Shown piece by piece: positions 12,958-23,532 of a stretch of 64,000 nt of DNA. The stretch is from Dolomedes plantarius (taxonomy: Eukaryota > Arthropoda > Arachnida > Araneae > Dolomedidae). The stretch spans positions 4,167,308 through 4,231,307 of the forward strand of contig OU015495.1 of assembly GCA_907164885.2 (NCBI GenBank). The letters are read 5' to 3'. The notes beneath the pieces are model-generated. The model had not been told where the DNA came from and searched no databases. It saw nothing but the letters and a program-made list of their open reading frames with translations. Position 1 is the stretch's first letter; every line of letters starts with the position of its first letter. Position numbers and translations under genes: made by a program.

Positions 12958-15473
12958 CAGTTGGTTCTCTGTTTAACGACTTTCAAGGGACCGTGAAAAA
13001 TCGTCCTTAAGTAGAGATCGTCCTTAAACAGAATTTGATAAAATAACATTTCCCTTCAAACTTTACAGGCTTAGGACTGTCAATATATTTCTTAATATTG
13101 GCGTGTTTAAAAACGTTATTTTTATTATCATCATTATTTTATTCACAAAAAGTTATTTTAAATTACATTGAAAAAAAAAATACAAACAATACAATAAATT
13201 ACGTTTTAAAAATTCAAAAAGTGTTGATTGCTTCATTCGCCTTGTTTTCGTTATTCTCTTTTCCAGATTTTCTAAAATGTTAAATGAGTCACCTTCCATT
13301 TTCGATGTAATATAGCGTCGGAGAACATCTAGAGCAGAAATTGCATGTGTGTAAGACGGTGACAGTGTCTCGTTTTCCGTGTCTTCAACTTCACCTTCTT
13401 CGTCTGACACTGTGTTTTCGTTTACAATATCTTCATAAATTTGTTTCTACATTTCTGAAATCTGTTGTTAAAGCGTATTTATCACAATTGTAGAAATCTG
13501 AATTGAAACATCCTCATCTTCAACAAGATTCTCCATTCTTCAGGGGTAATGTCATCTTCGTTGATTTCTACATCCGTACTTTGCAGTTCCACTACAAGTT
13601 CTTTGTGAATTCCAGCAACGCGAAAGCAGTTTTTTATTGTGGATGAAGAAACTTCTTTCCATGCTGATGTTATCATGTAAATTGCTTCCAAGATTGTAAA
13701 TTTTCTAATTTTATACTGTCAGCCGAATTGTTTATTAATTTCCTAATTAAAGACTTTCTGTAGTATGCTTTAACACTACGAATGATACCCAGGTCTAATG
13801 GCTGCAACTTGCTAGTGCAATTAGCTGGTAAGAAATGGATAGTCAAATTTGTAAGTCCAGGGATATTTGGAGTATGTGCAGTGCATCGGTCGATTAAAAG
13901 TAAAACTTTTCTCTTTTCTCGATGCATTTTTGCATCAAATTTCTAATCCTCAATAAAAATTTGTGATGTCATCCTCGCTTTATTGTTATTGCGGTACTCA
14001 CAAGGTTTCCTGGTGATATTCTTAAAACCATTGGTTGCTTTGATTTGCCTATAACTAGCGGTGGAAATTTCTCAGATCCATCCGAATTAGTGCACAGTAA
14101 ACAGTCAATCGTTCTTACTGTGTTTCCACCAAACACTTTTCGCCCATATACGTTAAGTTTTATTAGGCACCATATTGTAGGCCCGAATGAATTGAATAGG
14201 CCCGTCTCATCTGCATTGAATATGTTCTTCTCATCATATACATCTAATATCCCCTTCAGCACTATTTTCCCTTCATCCACTATTTTTTCATCTACGGAGC
14301 CACTTTCGCCAGATATGCTTTTAAATACAAGCCCGTATCTTTCTTTGAATTTTGTTAGCCAATCAGCCGAAGCCTAAAAATTTTGCATTCCAAACTTTTC
14401 TGCCAGAATAATAGCATTTTCTTTAAATATCACTCCGGAAATTGGAATGTTAGATGCTCTTGCTTGATGAAACCATTGCAGGACTGCCTTCTCAAACTCT
14501 TCTGATCGGCCACTTGAATTTTCTGCCGTTTGGATTTGGATCCCAAACCAAATTTTTGTGCTGCTTCAAAAATTGTCTCTTTGCTTGCTAAAATGCCTTT
14601 GAGAGTAGACTCGGGTAGCTGAAATTGTCTTGCGAATTGGACTTTTGTTATTCCAACACTTTCTTCCACGTTTTCAATAATTTTCACATTTTCGTGTAGC
14701 GTAAGATGCTTTCGCTTTGATACCATTTTGCTCTGCTCACCTCGTATTCGTATTGGAATGAGCTCCTACACACAACCATGAATTCTCTAAACATGAACAC
14801 GTGCTTCCAGAAGGAGTGAGAGAGGGATGCTTTTGGACAGTTCGTAAGTCACATGACAACATGGTAGGTACAATAGAGTGATTCCACACCCGCACTAAGA
14901 AATTCGATCCACCAGGGAAGAATGTTCGATCTTCCGAGAAACAGTAATCCCCCCCCCCCCCGGTTTTTTTCCACTGCAACAAGTCTATTAGCGCGTACAC
15001 ATTCATGCTCTCCTCAGAATTCTGCGGGGAAACCAGTGATTTATGGGCAGCGGCCTGCAGAGCAGTCCTGCACTGATCTTGTGTTCGTCTTCTTTGCCCA
15101 GAGCATAAAAGAAAAGAAGGGACCATGGGGGCGGGAATGGGGATGAGAGTGAAATGAACCCTACCCGACGGATAGGGTTACCGTGACTAATGTGATGACA
15201 GGAGTTGGGGGTACTTCCCTGCAGAATTTCTGCTTGAATGTGGATGTACCATAAGATTGCAACAAACATAAAGGAAATTCCGGTCTGTTATTGAAACCAA
15301 ACTCCCCCACAGAAAGTAACCCTCCTGTAGATAAAACGTTGAAGAAAAAGTTTATCATGTAAGAAAAAATCGTCTTAAAATAGAATTTTTTACGTCGGAG
15401 GAACCGGGACCGGGAAATATCGTCTTTAAATAGAGATCGTCATTAAGTGGAGCGTCGTTAAACAGAGAACTAA

Positions 15474-15478
<5 letters not shown>
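12956..15478 (-). mobile_element. Tigger/pogo-type DNA transposon
   Basis: The element (12958-15476, about 2.5 kb) is flanked by TA and, on both sides, by (TA)n tracts. The left end is CAGTTGGTTCTCTGTTTAAC and the right end, reverse complemented, CAGTTAGTTCTCTGTTTAAC. Both ends carry further subterminal repeats (GATCGTCCTTAA-like and GATCGTCATTAA-like). CAG ends and a TA duplication are typical of Tigger/pogo. The minus strand encodes one transposase preceded by about 750 bp of leader that includes a C13 homopolymer near 14947-14960. Confidence 0.9.
13153..14726 (-). pseudogene. Tigger transposase (CENP-B HTH + DDE_1)
   Basis: The protein starts at 14726 with MVSKRKHLTLHENVKIIE, a psq-type helix-turn-helix as in CENP-B and pogo transposases. 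It continues in a shifted frame into the second CENP-B-type HTH (about 14490-14290, ending KERYGLVFKS), with an in-frame stop near 14377. The DDE_1 catalytic domain follows. FNADETGLF (about 14215) carries the first Asp. LLIDRCTAH (about 13890) carries the second, where most relatives have D-N-C-T-A-H. LQPLDLGIIRS (about 13800) carries the third. A C-terminal ISALDVLRRY block lies near 13345. At least three frameshifts and one stop split it. Motif order and length (about 500 residues) match full Tigger transposases. Confidence 0.85.

Positions 15479-15511
<33 letters not shown>
15477..15511. repeat. (TA)n microsatellite
   Basis: Pure TA tract immediately right of the Tigger element; with the tract at 12585-12957 it shows the element landed in a TA array. 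Confidence 0.9.
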
Positions 15512-15513
<2 letters not shown>

Positions 15514-17203
15514 GTGTATATTAAAATTAAGCCAAAATACTAATTATCTTTATACAGTAACATAAAAAAATTCTTTTAGAGGTAAAAAAACTTTCTCCTA
15601 CTTACAAAGGGGAGCGTAATCCATTAGGTTTACAGTAGAGTAAAGTTATACGCCATAAATCTTTCATGAAAATGGCGGGAAATTTCTATTTTCGTCTTTT
15701 TTAGAAAATCCAGATTGATTCGGTTGTTTCGTTTTCGAGTGTGCCCCGTTGCGTGACTTGTAGTCATAAAATTTCTCTCCCTGACAGACGACCCCTTTCA
15801 TGTCTACGCTACTGCCACCGACTCGACTTTTTTCTGGAAATTTCTTTTGTATATATTATTTTTTATGAACGTATTTAATGATCCTTGCATTTTCGAACTG
15901 TCCATAGAGACAATCCCATCTAATGCTCCCTGGCCTGATGAAGGTTATATTAATTACGTCGAAACGTGCTGCAATCTCGTACTGTGGATTTGTTCGTGAT
16001 ATGCGCTAGTTTCGTCTCAGTAATATTTTATGGGGATCATTGAATTACGTCGAGATGTTTTTTTATTTGTTGTACTAGGGGCTTTGCCCTAGGCTCGCTA
16101 CGCTCGCTCCTCTGTTATGGCTAATAGCGAGATACATAGGGGTGATTCTCGGGCAATGAAACAGCTTCCATCCATTTACTGTTGAAGGGGAATCACTGCG
16201 AAGGGGAATCACTGTTTCAGCTTTAAAATTCAATTAAAAATTGAAATTTTAAGATAGAACTTGAAATGAGGTTTTATGAATGAGAAAGTTTTCATCTTCC
16301 AGATGATGTTATTTTCTTTGTAAGATAAAAATTTGAGGAGTATCGATATTACAGCCACATATGTGACGATATTTCTCGAAAAAGTGGGTTTAATATTTTG
16401 ATGAAAATATTAGTCTGTTTTATTTTTAAACAAATGAGGTCTTGTTTGAAGGAGAAATGTCTGTAGTCTTAGATTGTAAAAAGATCAAAATTCTACGATT
16501 AATTTTTGGCGAGTCATCGTAATCTGAACATGAAAATGTCAATATTTTTCCACAAAACATAAAATAAAAAACTTAAAGTCCGACGAAGATGAGACATGTC
16601 TAACTTTCTTCCCCGCATTTTTCTGCATCTATTGGTATCAGTCTCGACCCTATAACCCCAGCGGTTTCGGAGGAGATAGCGTGACAAGCGTTTGACAACG
16701 GCGGCGTCGGCGGCGGCGCCAATTACTTTTTTTAGAATTGAGAGATAACCACTGGACAAACGTTTGCAAATAAAATTGAGCTCGTGAACATGGAGCTCTC
16801 CAGTGTCCTCTGAACCAATTTATAGAGATTTAATAAGGGGCACTCTACTTGAACAAAGATTCAAACACAGTTCTAAATTAATAAAAATGTTTACTATAAC
16901 TTTGAGTATAAATTTGCTTTTCAACATAACTACAGCGTACTACTGGTACGAGTATATATAACATTCATGCAACGGATATTATTCCTGTATAGATACTTTG
17001 CAAGAAAATACAGTTTGCAATACTCACAATACTTGAAAGTCAACCAGCAATGCTGCCACGTAAACTTTGGGCCAGAACGCAAAATAGCTTTCGTCCAACA
17101 CGAACTCGCGTAGGCTAGCATCAACCTAGCTAAGCACCTCGAGCTGCTGCTCGCAAACTCCTTTCACTTCCTTTCCCTTCCTCAACACTTCGCCTCTTTA
17201 ATC
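15512..17203. other. unassigned sequence with hammerhead-like core
   Basis: No coding region. Around 15934-15972 a CTGATGA is followed by CGAAACG after 18 bases, the core spelling of a hammerhead ribozyme, but the helices are poor (see findings). A short GGCGGC run lies at 16697-16717. Confidence 0.4.
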
Positions 17204-18416
17204 TACACTCAAGAGCCAAAACATTATGACCACCCCTACATTTTGCAATGAATTCACCTGGATGACGTGGAAGGCACGTGATCAGGTGGAAGTGGTATTT
17301 ACTGCTGCTGGAGAGTCTGAAGAATCATCTTTCACTTACTTCTGTGTGTGATGGGAAGGCTGCGGATCTAAGCGACTTTGATAGAGGGCAGATTGTAATG
17401 GCTCGAAGGCTCGGAACAAATTTTCCGAAACTGCACGACTCGTGGGTTGTTCGCGACCTACAGTTGTTAGTACTTATGCAAAGTGGATGAATGACGGTGA
17501 AACCAGCAGTAGACGACATGGTGTTGGACGTCCACACGCTATCAAAGAAAAGGTCGTCGGAGACTGTCTCGCATCGTGAATCAAAACCGGAGCCAGACAG
17601 TGGCTCAGCTGACAGCCCAATACAATGCAGGGCCAAGTAGAATAGTATCGCAGCACACTGTTCAGCGGACACTGTTGGATATGGGGCTACGCAGCAAACG
17701 TCCCACTCGTGTGCCTTTGCTGACCAAGCGTCATCGCCAACTGAGCCTGCGCTGCGCCCGGGAACATCGCGACTGGTCCATGGATCAGTGGGAGAGAGTT
17801 GCCTGGTCAAATGAATCACGGTTTGTCATTCATCACGCCGATGTCCGTGTCAGGATACGCCGTCTTCCAGGCGAACTGTTGCTCCGTCAATGTACAGTAG
17901 GTCATACACAGGCCGGTGGTGACGGTATTATGCTTTGGGGGACGTTCTCTTGGGCGTCTCTGGGAGCCGTGGTTGTGGTAGAGCAGACCATGAATGCTAC
18001 AGTGTATCTGAACATCATTGCGTCCAGTTACCCTTACATGGCCTCTGTTTTTCCAGCTGGAAATGGAATGTTCCAACAGGACAACGCCCCGTGTCACAAG
18101 GCTAAAATTGTATTGGAGTGGTTCCAGGAACATGATGCTGAATTCCAATTAATGTTCTGGCCGCCTAACTCGCCGATCTCAAACAGATAGAACACATTTG
18201 GGATGTCATGGGACGGCAGCTCAGAGTTCAAAGATCACCAATTCGCAATATCTCGGATTTGCGTGACCGTTGCTTAAACATCTGGTACAATCTGTCTCCG
18301 GCCATCTACCAAGGACTTGTGGCATCCATGCCAAGGCGGGTTGAAGCTGTGTTGCGCGCCAAAGGTGGGCCAACTCATTATTGACAAGTGGTCATAATGT
18401 TTGGCTCTTGAGTGTA
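17204..18416 (+). mobile_element. Tc1-like transposon
   Basis: The element (17206-18414, 1.2 kb) has TA on both flanks. Its inverted ends are CACTCAAGAGCCAAAACATT (left) and, reverse complemented, CACTCAAGAGCCAAACATTA (right), extending through ATGACCAC. Size, ends and one plus-strand transposase are those of a complete Tc1 copy. Confidence 0.92.
17351..18384 (+). pseudogene. Tc1 transposase, frameshifted, first Asp altered
   Basis: This is the DDE transposase of the surrounding Tc1 element. The N-terminal paired-like HTH begins DLSDFDRGQIVMARRLGT (about 17368-17420). It continues after shifts into the long frame 17576-18190, which contains QLTAQYNAGPSRIVS and the catalytic core. The first catalytic position reads AWSNESRF (about 17806), where relatives have W-S-D-E-S, so the first Asp is replaced by Asn. 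FQQDNAPCH (about 18072) has the second Asp. The third block PNSPDLxPIEHIW is disrupted at about 18175: loss of one G turns it into PNSPISNR then stop, while IEHIWDVMGRQL follows in the next frame. It ends PTHY at 18384. Expected length is about 340 residues. The Asn substitution plus frameshifts make it inactive as written. Confidence 0.85.
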
Positions 18417-20735
18417 GCTGCTTGGTATGTATACCAACCGCGTATGCCTTGAAATTAGCATATCTCAGCAGCTTCTTTTATTTATTTATTTAAAGTTCAA
18501 TTCTTGTGAATCGAATCTTATGTAAACCTTACAAAGTTATTAAAATCCCGTAGTGCAGTGCACCTATCGAAAAGCCCAGTATTTAAAACTTGTCTGGAGT
18601 TCTATAAAAAGAACAAAGGAGAATCTGTTAAATTAAAACGAAAAGATGGGTAGACTAACGTCGTGCCCAGTCAAAAATCCAACATTCCAGTCCGCAGAGG
18701 ACGGTCTGGAATAAGGTTCTTCTCATAAAGAAGACGTCGTCAGCTTTTTTCCGATGCAGATTAGAGAGCTCCAGCTTCACCATGTAATGACTTGACATTC
18801 CCCGCGCGTGAATTCCAAGAAGGCGTGCAACCGTTGGTATCTCAGCCGATTCATCCATGCCGGGGAGATCATCTTAGCGTATAGCGTTACAATGGCCTTG
18901 TAGCGGCTCCGACGATTTTTTACACGAAAGGAACATCCTTTGAGACATCCCCCATTTTCGGACAAAAACAAACCGGCAACAATGCAGAAGCAGCCTCCCT
19001 CCGGAAGACTATACGAGGACTATACTCGACACCCAGGGTGGTAATCGTCAGTCGTTCGTTTTTTTTTCTAGATGATAGGTGATCCTGAATAGGATGTCCC
19101 TGCAACGGACGCGTGCCTAGCCAGAACGTGGACAATCATCCGACTCATCATGACATCTCAAATCCTAATTTATTTGTAATTTTAATATAATCAAGATTAC
19201 CAAATAAATGCATTGGTTATCTTACAAGGCTGCCAGTCTCCTTTTAGGCAGTCCTTACAATCGCGTGGCAGGTTTTTCTATTCGTAAGAAGTCCAGCTGA
19301 ATAAAGGGGCAAGTGATGTCTTGGTATTTGAAGGATAGTAATTTCCCTTTTCGCCAAGAGTGGCCATTTCATTTACTTGCAGCCCACAGTGAAAAGGGGC
19401 TGTAGGTTAACACCACCTTTTAAACTCTCTAAAGTAACACTATCTTCCAATGTATGGGAATTACCTGTGTGTCTATAGTTAACAACGTCCTGAAGGGCTG
19501 AACTTCAATCGAATGGCTGTGTAGTGACACGATTGACTTGAATATCTTCTGGGAGATTCTTTTAAAACTTTAACGATGGCAATAAAATGTATCACCTTAA
19601 ATGAAATAGAATAAAACATCAATAACCCCCCCCCCCACCCCTAACGCTTTAAAACGTTATTCACAAGATTAAAACTAAATTTCCTTTGCATCATGTTGGA
19701 TCACTCCTTTTCTCTAGTTTGCCGTTTATGTGTACAGTCAGTTAGAAAAATACGGTTCAAGAAACTTCTAATTGTATACGGATACTCATTATTTGCTCAC
19801 CAAACTGACAATTCGCCATTAAGTGTCATCTCTGATAGAATAAATTAAAATCTAATAAGTGATTAACTCGTCCCCGGTTTTTAACAATTCAGTTGTTTTA
19901 TTACTTAGATGATCCTTTAAAGAAAATATCTCTATCTCCGGTTTTTTCCGAATGAATTTGAGTTGTAATTTGTAGGGCTAAAATTTTAAGATTTTCCATG
20001 ATTATGAAGCTGTTTATTGGTCTGTAGCTCCATGTATTGAAGTTAATATGCGTTGGATCTTTAAAAATATCAACATTTATTTTTTTTAAATTCAGTTCAT
20101 AACCTATTTGGCAAATGGTAGCCATCTCGTTTTTCAACTGAAGGTTTTGTTGAAAATAGCTAACAACACCAAAAACGGTAAAAATTAATACGGTGTGTTA
20201 TTACATAAGGATTAATTTTCTAAGAATAATTTCTTTAAAAATTATCACTATCATGCCTGTGTGCATGCCAACGTGTTTATATGAGAGAGCGAAAAGAGGA
20301 GTATATTGATTTTACGAAGTTTATATTAGCCATAATGTAACGCTAAATCCCTGGCAAGTAGAAGTCCAAATAGGAATTTCCCAAGATTATAACAGGACAA
20401 ACTAAATCTATAACTATTAATCGTTAAACTAATATACAGAGCTGCCGTGCAGGTCGCTATTTTTAGATATGTTCAGATATTTCTGCCGATAAATACATTA
20501 CGTTGCGATCGAAAATTATTGAAGCATAGCTTTTATCGATTAATGTCTTTCGCGTGTCTTGCAATGGAATTGACTCGCGGTATTTGAAATTCATCCCAAA
20601 ATGGTTAAAAATCAAATAACTGAAAAAGAATCCCCGAAAAGGACTGGAATCTTCACTGAAAAAATGTGACCTACATACCCAAAAAAATCTCATTTAGGGA
20701 AACAAGGTAGATTTAAAGGGTTTTTTATCATTTCC
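18417..20735. other. unassigned, no gene supported
   Basis: The stretch 18650-19140 is more GC-rich than its surroundings, but its frames contain no domain I know. A C-rich run lies at 19627-19640. The remainder is AT-rich with nothing seen. Confidence 0.45.
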
Positions 20736-20736
20736 A

Positions 20737-20789
<53 letters not shown>

Positions 20790-21633
20790 TAATATATTAA
20801 ATATTATGCCCTCCATTCTAGCATTTAAATTCCCTTTCCTAAATCCAATCCGAGTAATCTTAATTTATCGCTTTAATACCCTTAACAACAAAAGTTCCCA
20901 TGAATCGCATGCCTTTGCATTTCTACACGTCTGGAGAAAGGCGTCCCCAATATCTGCTGACCCTACAAAATAACAGGCACATGTTTTTTTTCGCCCTCTC
21001 GCGCGTAAGGTTGAAAGGTGATATTAGCTTCCGAGCCGTCTTCTGAAATGGGCGGATGTACTTTTGTCGCTGTAATAACGATTCGGCCAGACTGCATCAA
21101 AATATTGTTCCTTTCAGGCTGAGTCTAGCTCCAGCCGTGTAGATATGAGCTAGTTTTCCTTTTCAGGTTGTATTTTAAGGTCATGGATATATATATGTGT
21201 GTGTAAGTAATATCTAAAATATTATGCCTCCATTCTAGCATTTAAATTCCCTTTCTAAAATCCAATCCCCAGTAATATTAACTTATCGCTTTAAAACCCT
21301 TAGCCACAGAACTTCCCATGAATTGCATGTCTTTGCATTTCTACACGTGTATATGTCCCAATTTAAGACTGGGTTAGCATCGCAAGCCCTAAATTTGCTG
21401 ACCCTACGATTAATAGCCACATTCCTCTCGCCCTCTCGCGTTTAATGTTGAAAGGTGATATTATTCCGAGCCGCTCATCTGAAATGAACGGATGTACTCT
21501 TGTCGCTCTAATAAACGATTCTGGCCGACTGCTTCCAAATTTAATTTTTACTCCTTCAGCCATGTAAATATGAGCTAGTTTTCCCTTTCAGGTTATAATT
21601 TAAAGGCATGGTGTAATGGATATATATTTACTT

Positions 21634-21645
<12 letters not shown>
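20736..21645. repeat. tandem duplication of a ~435-bp unit
   Basis: Two diverged copies (about 20746-21187 and 21188-21620) each begin with (TA)n(GT)n then GTAAGTAATAT. They share, in order, CCATTCTAGCATTTAAATTC, ATGTCTTTGCATTTCTACAC-like, CGCCCTCTCGCG, GGATGTAC and GAGCTAGTTTTCC. Differences are substitutions as well as indels, so this is an older duplication than the 22-38 kb array. The second copy has a short extra segment near 21355-21385. Function unknown. Confidence 0.75.
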
Positions 21646-21671
<26 letters not shown>

Positions 21672-21698
21672 CTGTATATATGTGTGTGGTGGGGTGTG

Positions 21699-22080
21699 TG
21701 TGGGAACGCCCTCTGGCACCCACTTCTGGAACCCGCTTCTGACAACCGCCGCTGACGCTTCTGCCTTCCAGTCAGCGCCATCTGTGAACTCTCCGTGAAC
21801 CACTCAGAAGAGAATTGGCTTTCATAGTATTAAGACGTGTCTTCCCAGCTGACGGCTGTGGTGTGACTTTTGTTTCCTAACAATGTAGTACAAAGGAGTA
21901 ATTTCTATGTTATGAAGATTTAACTATGTGTTCTATGTTTAGTTCTAATTGATTTATGTTTAATGCACCGTATTGTCCAAATACAAGTTCGTCTGATGTG
22001 AATCGTAATTTTTGAGTCGTATAATGATTTAGAAGTTGATGACAACCCCTAAAACCCCTAGACACCCAGCTATTCTTACA
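21699..22080 (+). mobile_element. possible solo LTR
   Basis: A 382-bp block with TG...CA ends: it starts TGTGGGAACGCCC and ends CTATTCTTACA. Its terminal bases form a short inverted match (TGTRRGAA). It lies between a (GT)n/(TA)n run and a (TA)n run, so a target duplication cannot be verified. It is unrelated to the LTRs of the array that starts 60 bp downstream. The call is tentative. Confidence 0.35.
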
Positions 22081-22094
22081 TATATATATATATA

Positions 22095-22139
<45 letters not shown>

Positions 22140-22141
22140 TA
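22081..22141. repeat. (TA)n tract at left border of array
   Basis: A TA dinucleotide run ending exactly at the first TG of the array's first LTR. A (TA)n tract resumes directly after the last LTR at 38623, consistent with insertion into a TA array and a 4-bp TATA duplication that cannot be proven in such sequence. Confidence 0.9.
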
Positions 22142-22609
22142 TGTCGGACTTAAGCGGGAACGAATAATTATTCTAAATTTAAAGGGGGCTTAGTAATTAA
22201 TTTATTGTCGCGGCGTAATTCGCCACTATTCTCATATCTTGGTTCGAAATACATCGAGAGATATCGGGGAATTCCCTTTGGATTGATTGACATCTGTGGC
22301 CACGCCTATGGTCCAACTCCGGTGTATGCGTCACAGACCATGTAGGCATGCGCGGTGGCTTTGGATGGAGAAAAACAATAGCGTGTAATCAGACGGCGGG
22401 ATTTAATTCATTGCTAGTGGACGCGTGTCAGCTGGGTCCCTAATTTGAAAATGGCGAGAGCTCAAATATGCGCTACTTGGATCAGTGGTTGCTGGAAAAT
22501 GAAATAAATTGGAAAAGCTTGAACTATGTTTATTAATTGGATTTAGACTACTTACCACTCGCCACCAGTATTAACATGATGACTGCTAATGCAAACCACA
22601 CGCCTGTCA
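22142..22609 (+). repeat. array LTR 1
   Basis: Starts TGTCGGACTTAAGCGGG and ends CACACGCCTGTCA. It is richer in GC and CpG than the internal region. It contains a GAAAATGGCGAGAG motif (YY1-like core) and AATAAA-like words in its last quarter (GAAATAAATTGG). It begins directly at the (TA)n tract, which fixes the 5' border of the LTR. Confidence 0.75.
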
Positions 22610-22656
22610 AGAGCCGGCAGGATTCGAACCTGCGCGGGGAAACCCAATGGATTTCA
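22610..22656 (+). other. tRNA-Ser-complementary leader (PBS region), unit 1
   Basis: The plus strand is the reverse complement of the 3' half of a tRNA-Ser. Read on the minus strand it gives TGAAATCCATT (anticodon TGA, loop and stem 3' strand), then a GGGG-loop-CCCC variable arm, then GCAGG-TTCGAAT-CCTGC (complete T arm with canonical loop). It ends with CGGCT of the acceptor stem. It starts one base after the LTR end, where a primer binding site belongs, but it is about 47 bases long instead of about 18 and lacks the CCA complement. It is not a tRNA gene, because the 5' half is missing. This copy has one C fewer in the variable arm than the others. Confidence 0.75.
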
Positions 22657-22681
22657 GTATGGACATTCAAAGTATGGACTG

Positions 22682-23532
22682 ATGGAACAAGTGCCAATTG
22701 CTTATGAACCATTTGACCTAATCTCAGTTGATACAGTTGGAGGTTTTAACTATTATAATTCGACAAAAAAATATCTTCATCTGGTGATTGATCATGCAAC
22801 AAGATATATTTGGACTTTTCCTTCAAAAGTGTGACAAGTGAGACATACACAAACTGTTTAAAACAAATTTTCAAAATTAAAGTTCCGAAACAAATATAAG
22901 TGACAGAAATGCTGCATTTACTTCCTCAAGGTTTAAGAAATTCCTAAAACATCACAATACGAGACAACTACTTACTTCAGCCCACGACCCCAGTGTAATG
23001 GCAAAAATGAGAGATGTAATCAAACGATTGTATCCAAATTAAGGTGTAAAGTTAATACTTCTTCGAAAAAAATTCCATGGACAAAAATTTTAGAACAAGT
23101 GACTTCCGAATATAATAATCAACCCCATAGAGTAACTGGATTTTCCCCGAATTACCTCCTATTTGGAAATTTGCCATATAACTCACCATTACCTAAAATA
23201 ACTTCATTACATTATCCGCCAGTTGAAGAAGCAAGAAAGATTGCAGTGCAAAGAACAATTCAGCACCATAAAATTAATAAACAAAGATATGATAGAAATT
23301 TTATACAGTCAAACTTCAAAATTGGTGACTTAGTGATGTACGAAGAATTCAAATACCCAAATTCAAGAAAATTAGATCCACCCTATTCAGGCCCTTATAA
23401 AATTTTAAGCAGATTTCTAATGTTAATTTCGAAATTGATAAACCAAACCAATACACTGGAAAAAAGAGTGAAATTGTGCACTCAACTAGATTAAGGCATT
23501 TTCAGCCATATAGTGAGTTTAAATTACAATAA
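22682..23532 (+). pseudogene. gypsy-type integrase core + GPY/F, unit 1
   Basis: The integrase would join element DNA to chromosomal DNA. From the first ATG (MEQVPIAYEPF) the catalytic core follows: first Asp in SVDTVGG, second in ILSDRNAAF, Glu in NGKNERCN, in Ty3/gypsy spacing. Next are GFSPNYLLFG, the KIGDLVMYE block and the GPY/F module (PPYSGPYKIL), ending KLQ at 23532. The N-terminal HHCC zinc finger is missing: only its trailing KYGL remains upstream of the ATG. In this copy an A is lost near 22829, ending the frame at FPSKV. A T is lost near 22897, and a C near 23411 shifts the tail. The frame is open upstream through the tRNA-like leader to 22589. Confidence 0.8.

Noticed and set aside
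16079..16115. GGGCTTTGCCC followed by GCTCGCTACGCTCGCT as a regulatory hairpin
   Set aside because: Short self-complementarity only, with no gene or terminator context; probably part of an undefined repeat.
18655..19135. Overlapping minus-strand frames in a GC-richer block
   Set aside because: No recognisable domain in any frame; left as unassigned.
22610..22656. A tRNA-Ser gene on the minus strand, repeated five times
   Set aside because: Only the 3' half is present. The D arm, anticodon-stem 5' strand and acceptor 5' strand are absent, and the copy sits at a primer-site position in an LTR element.
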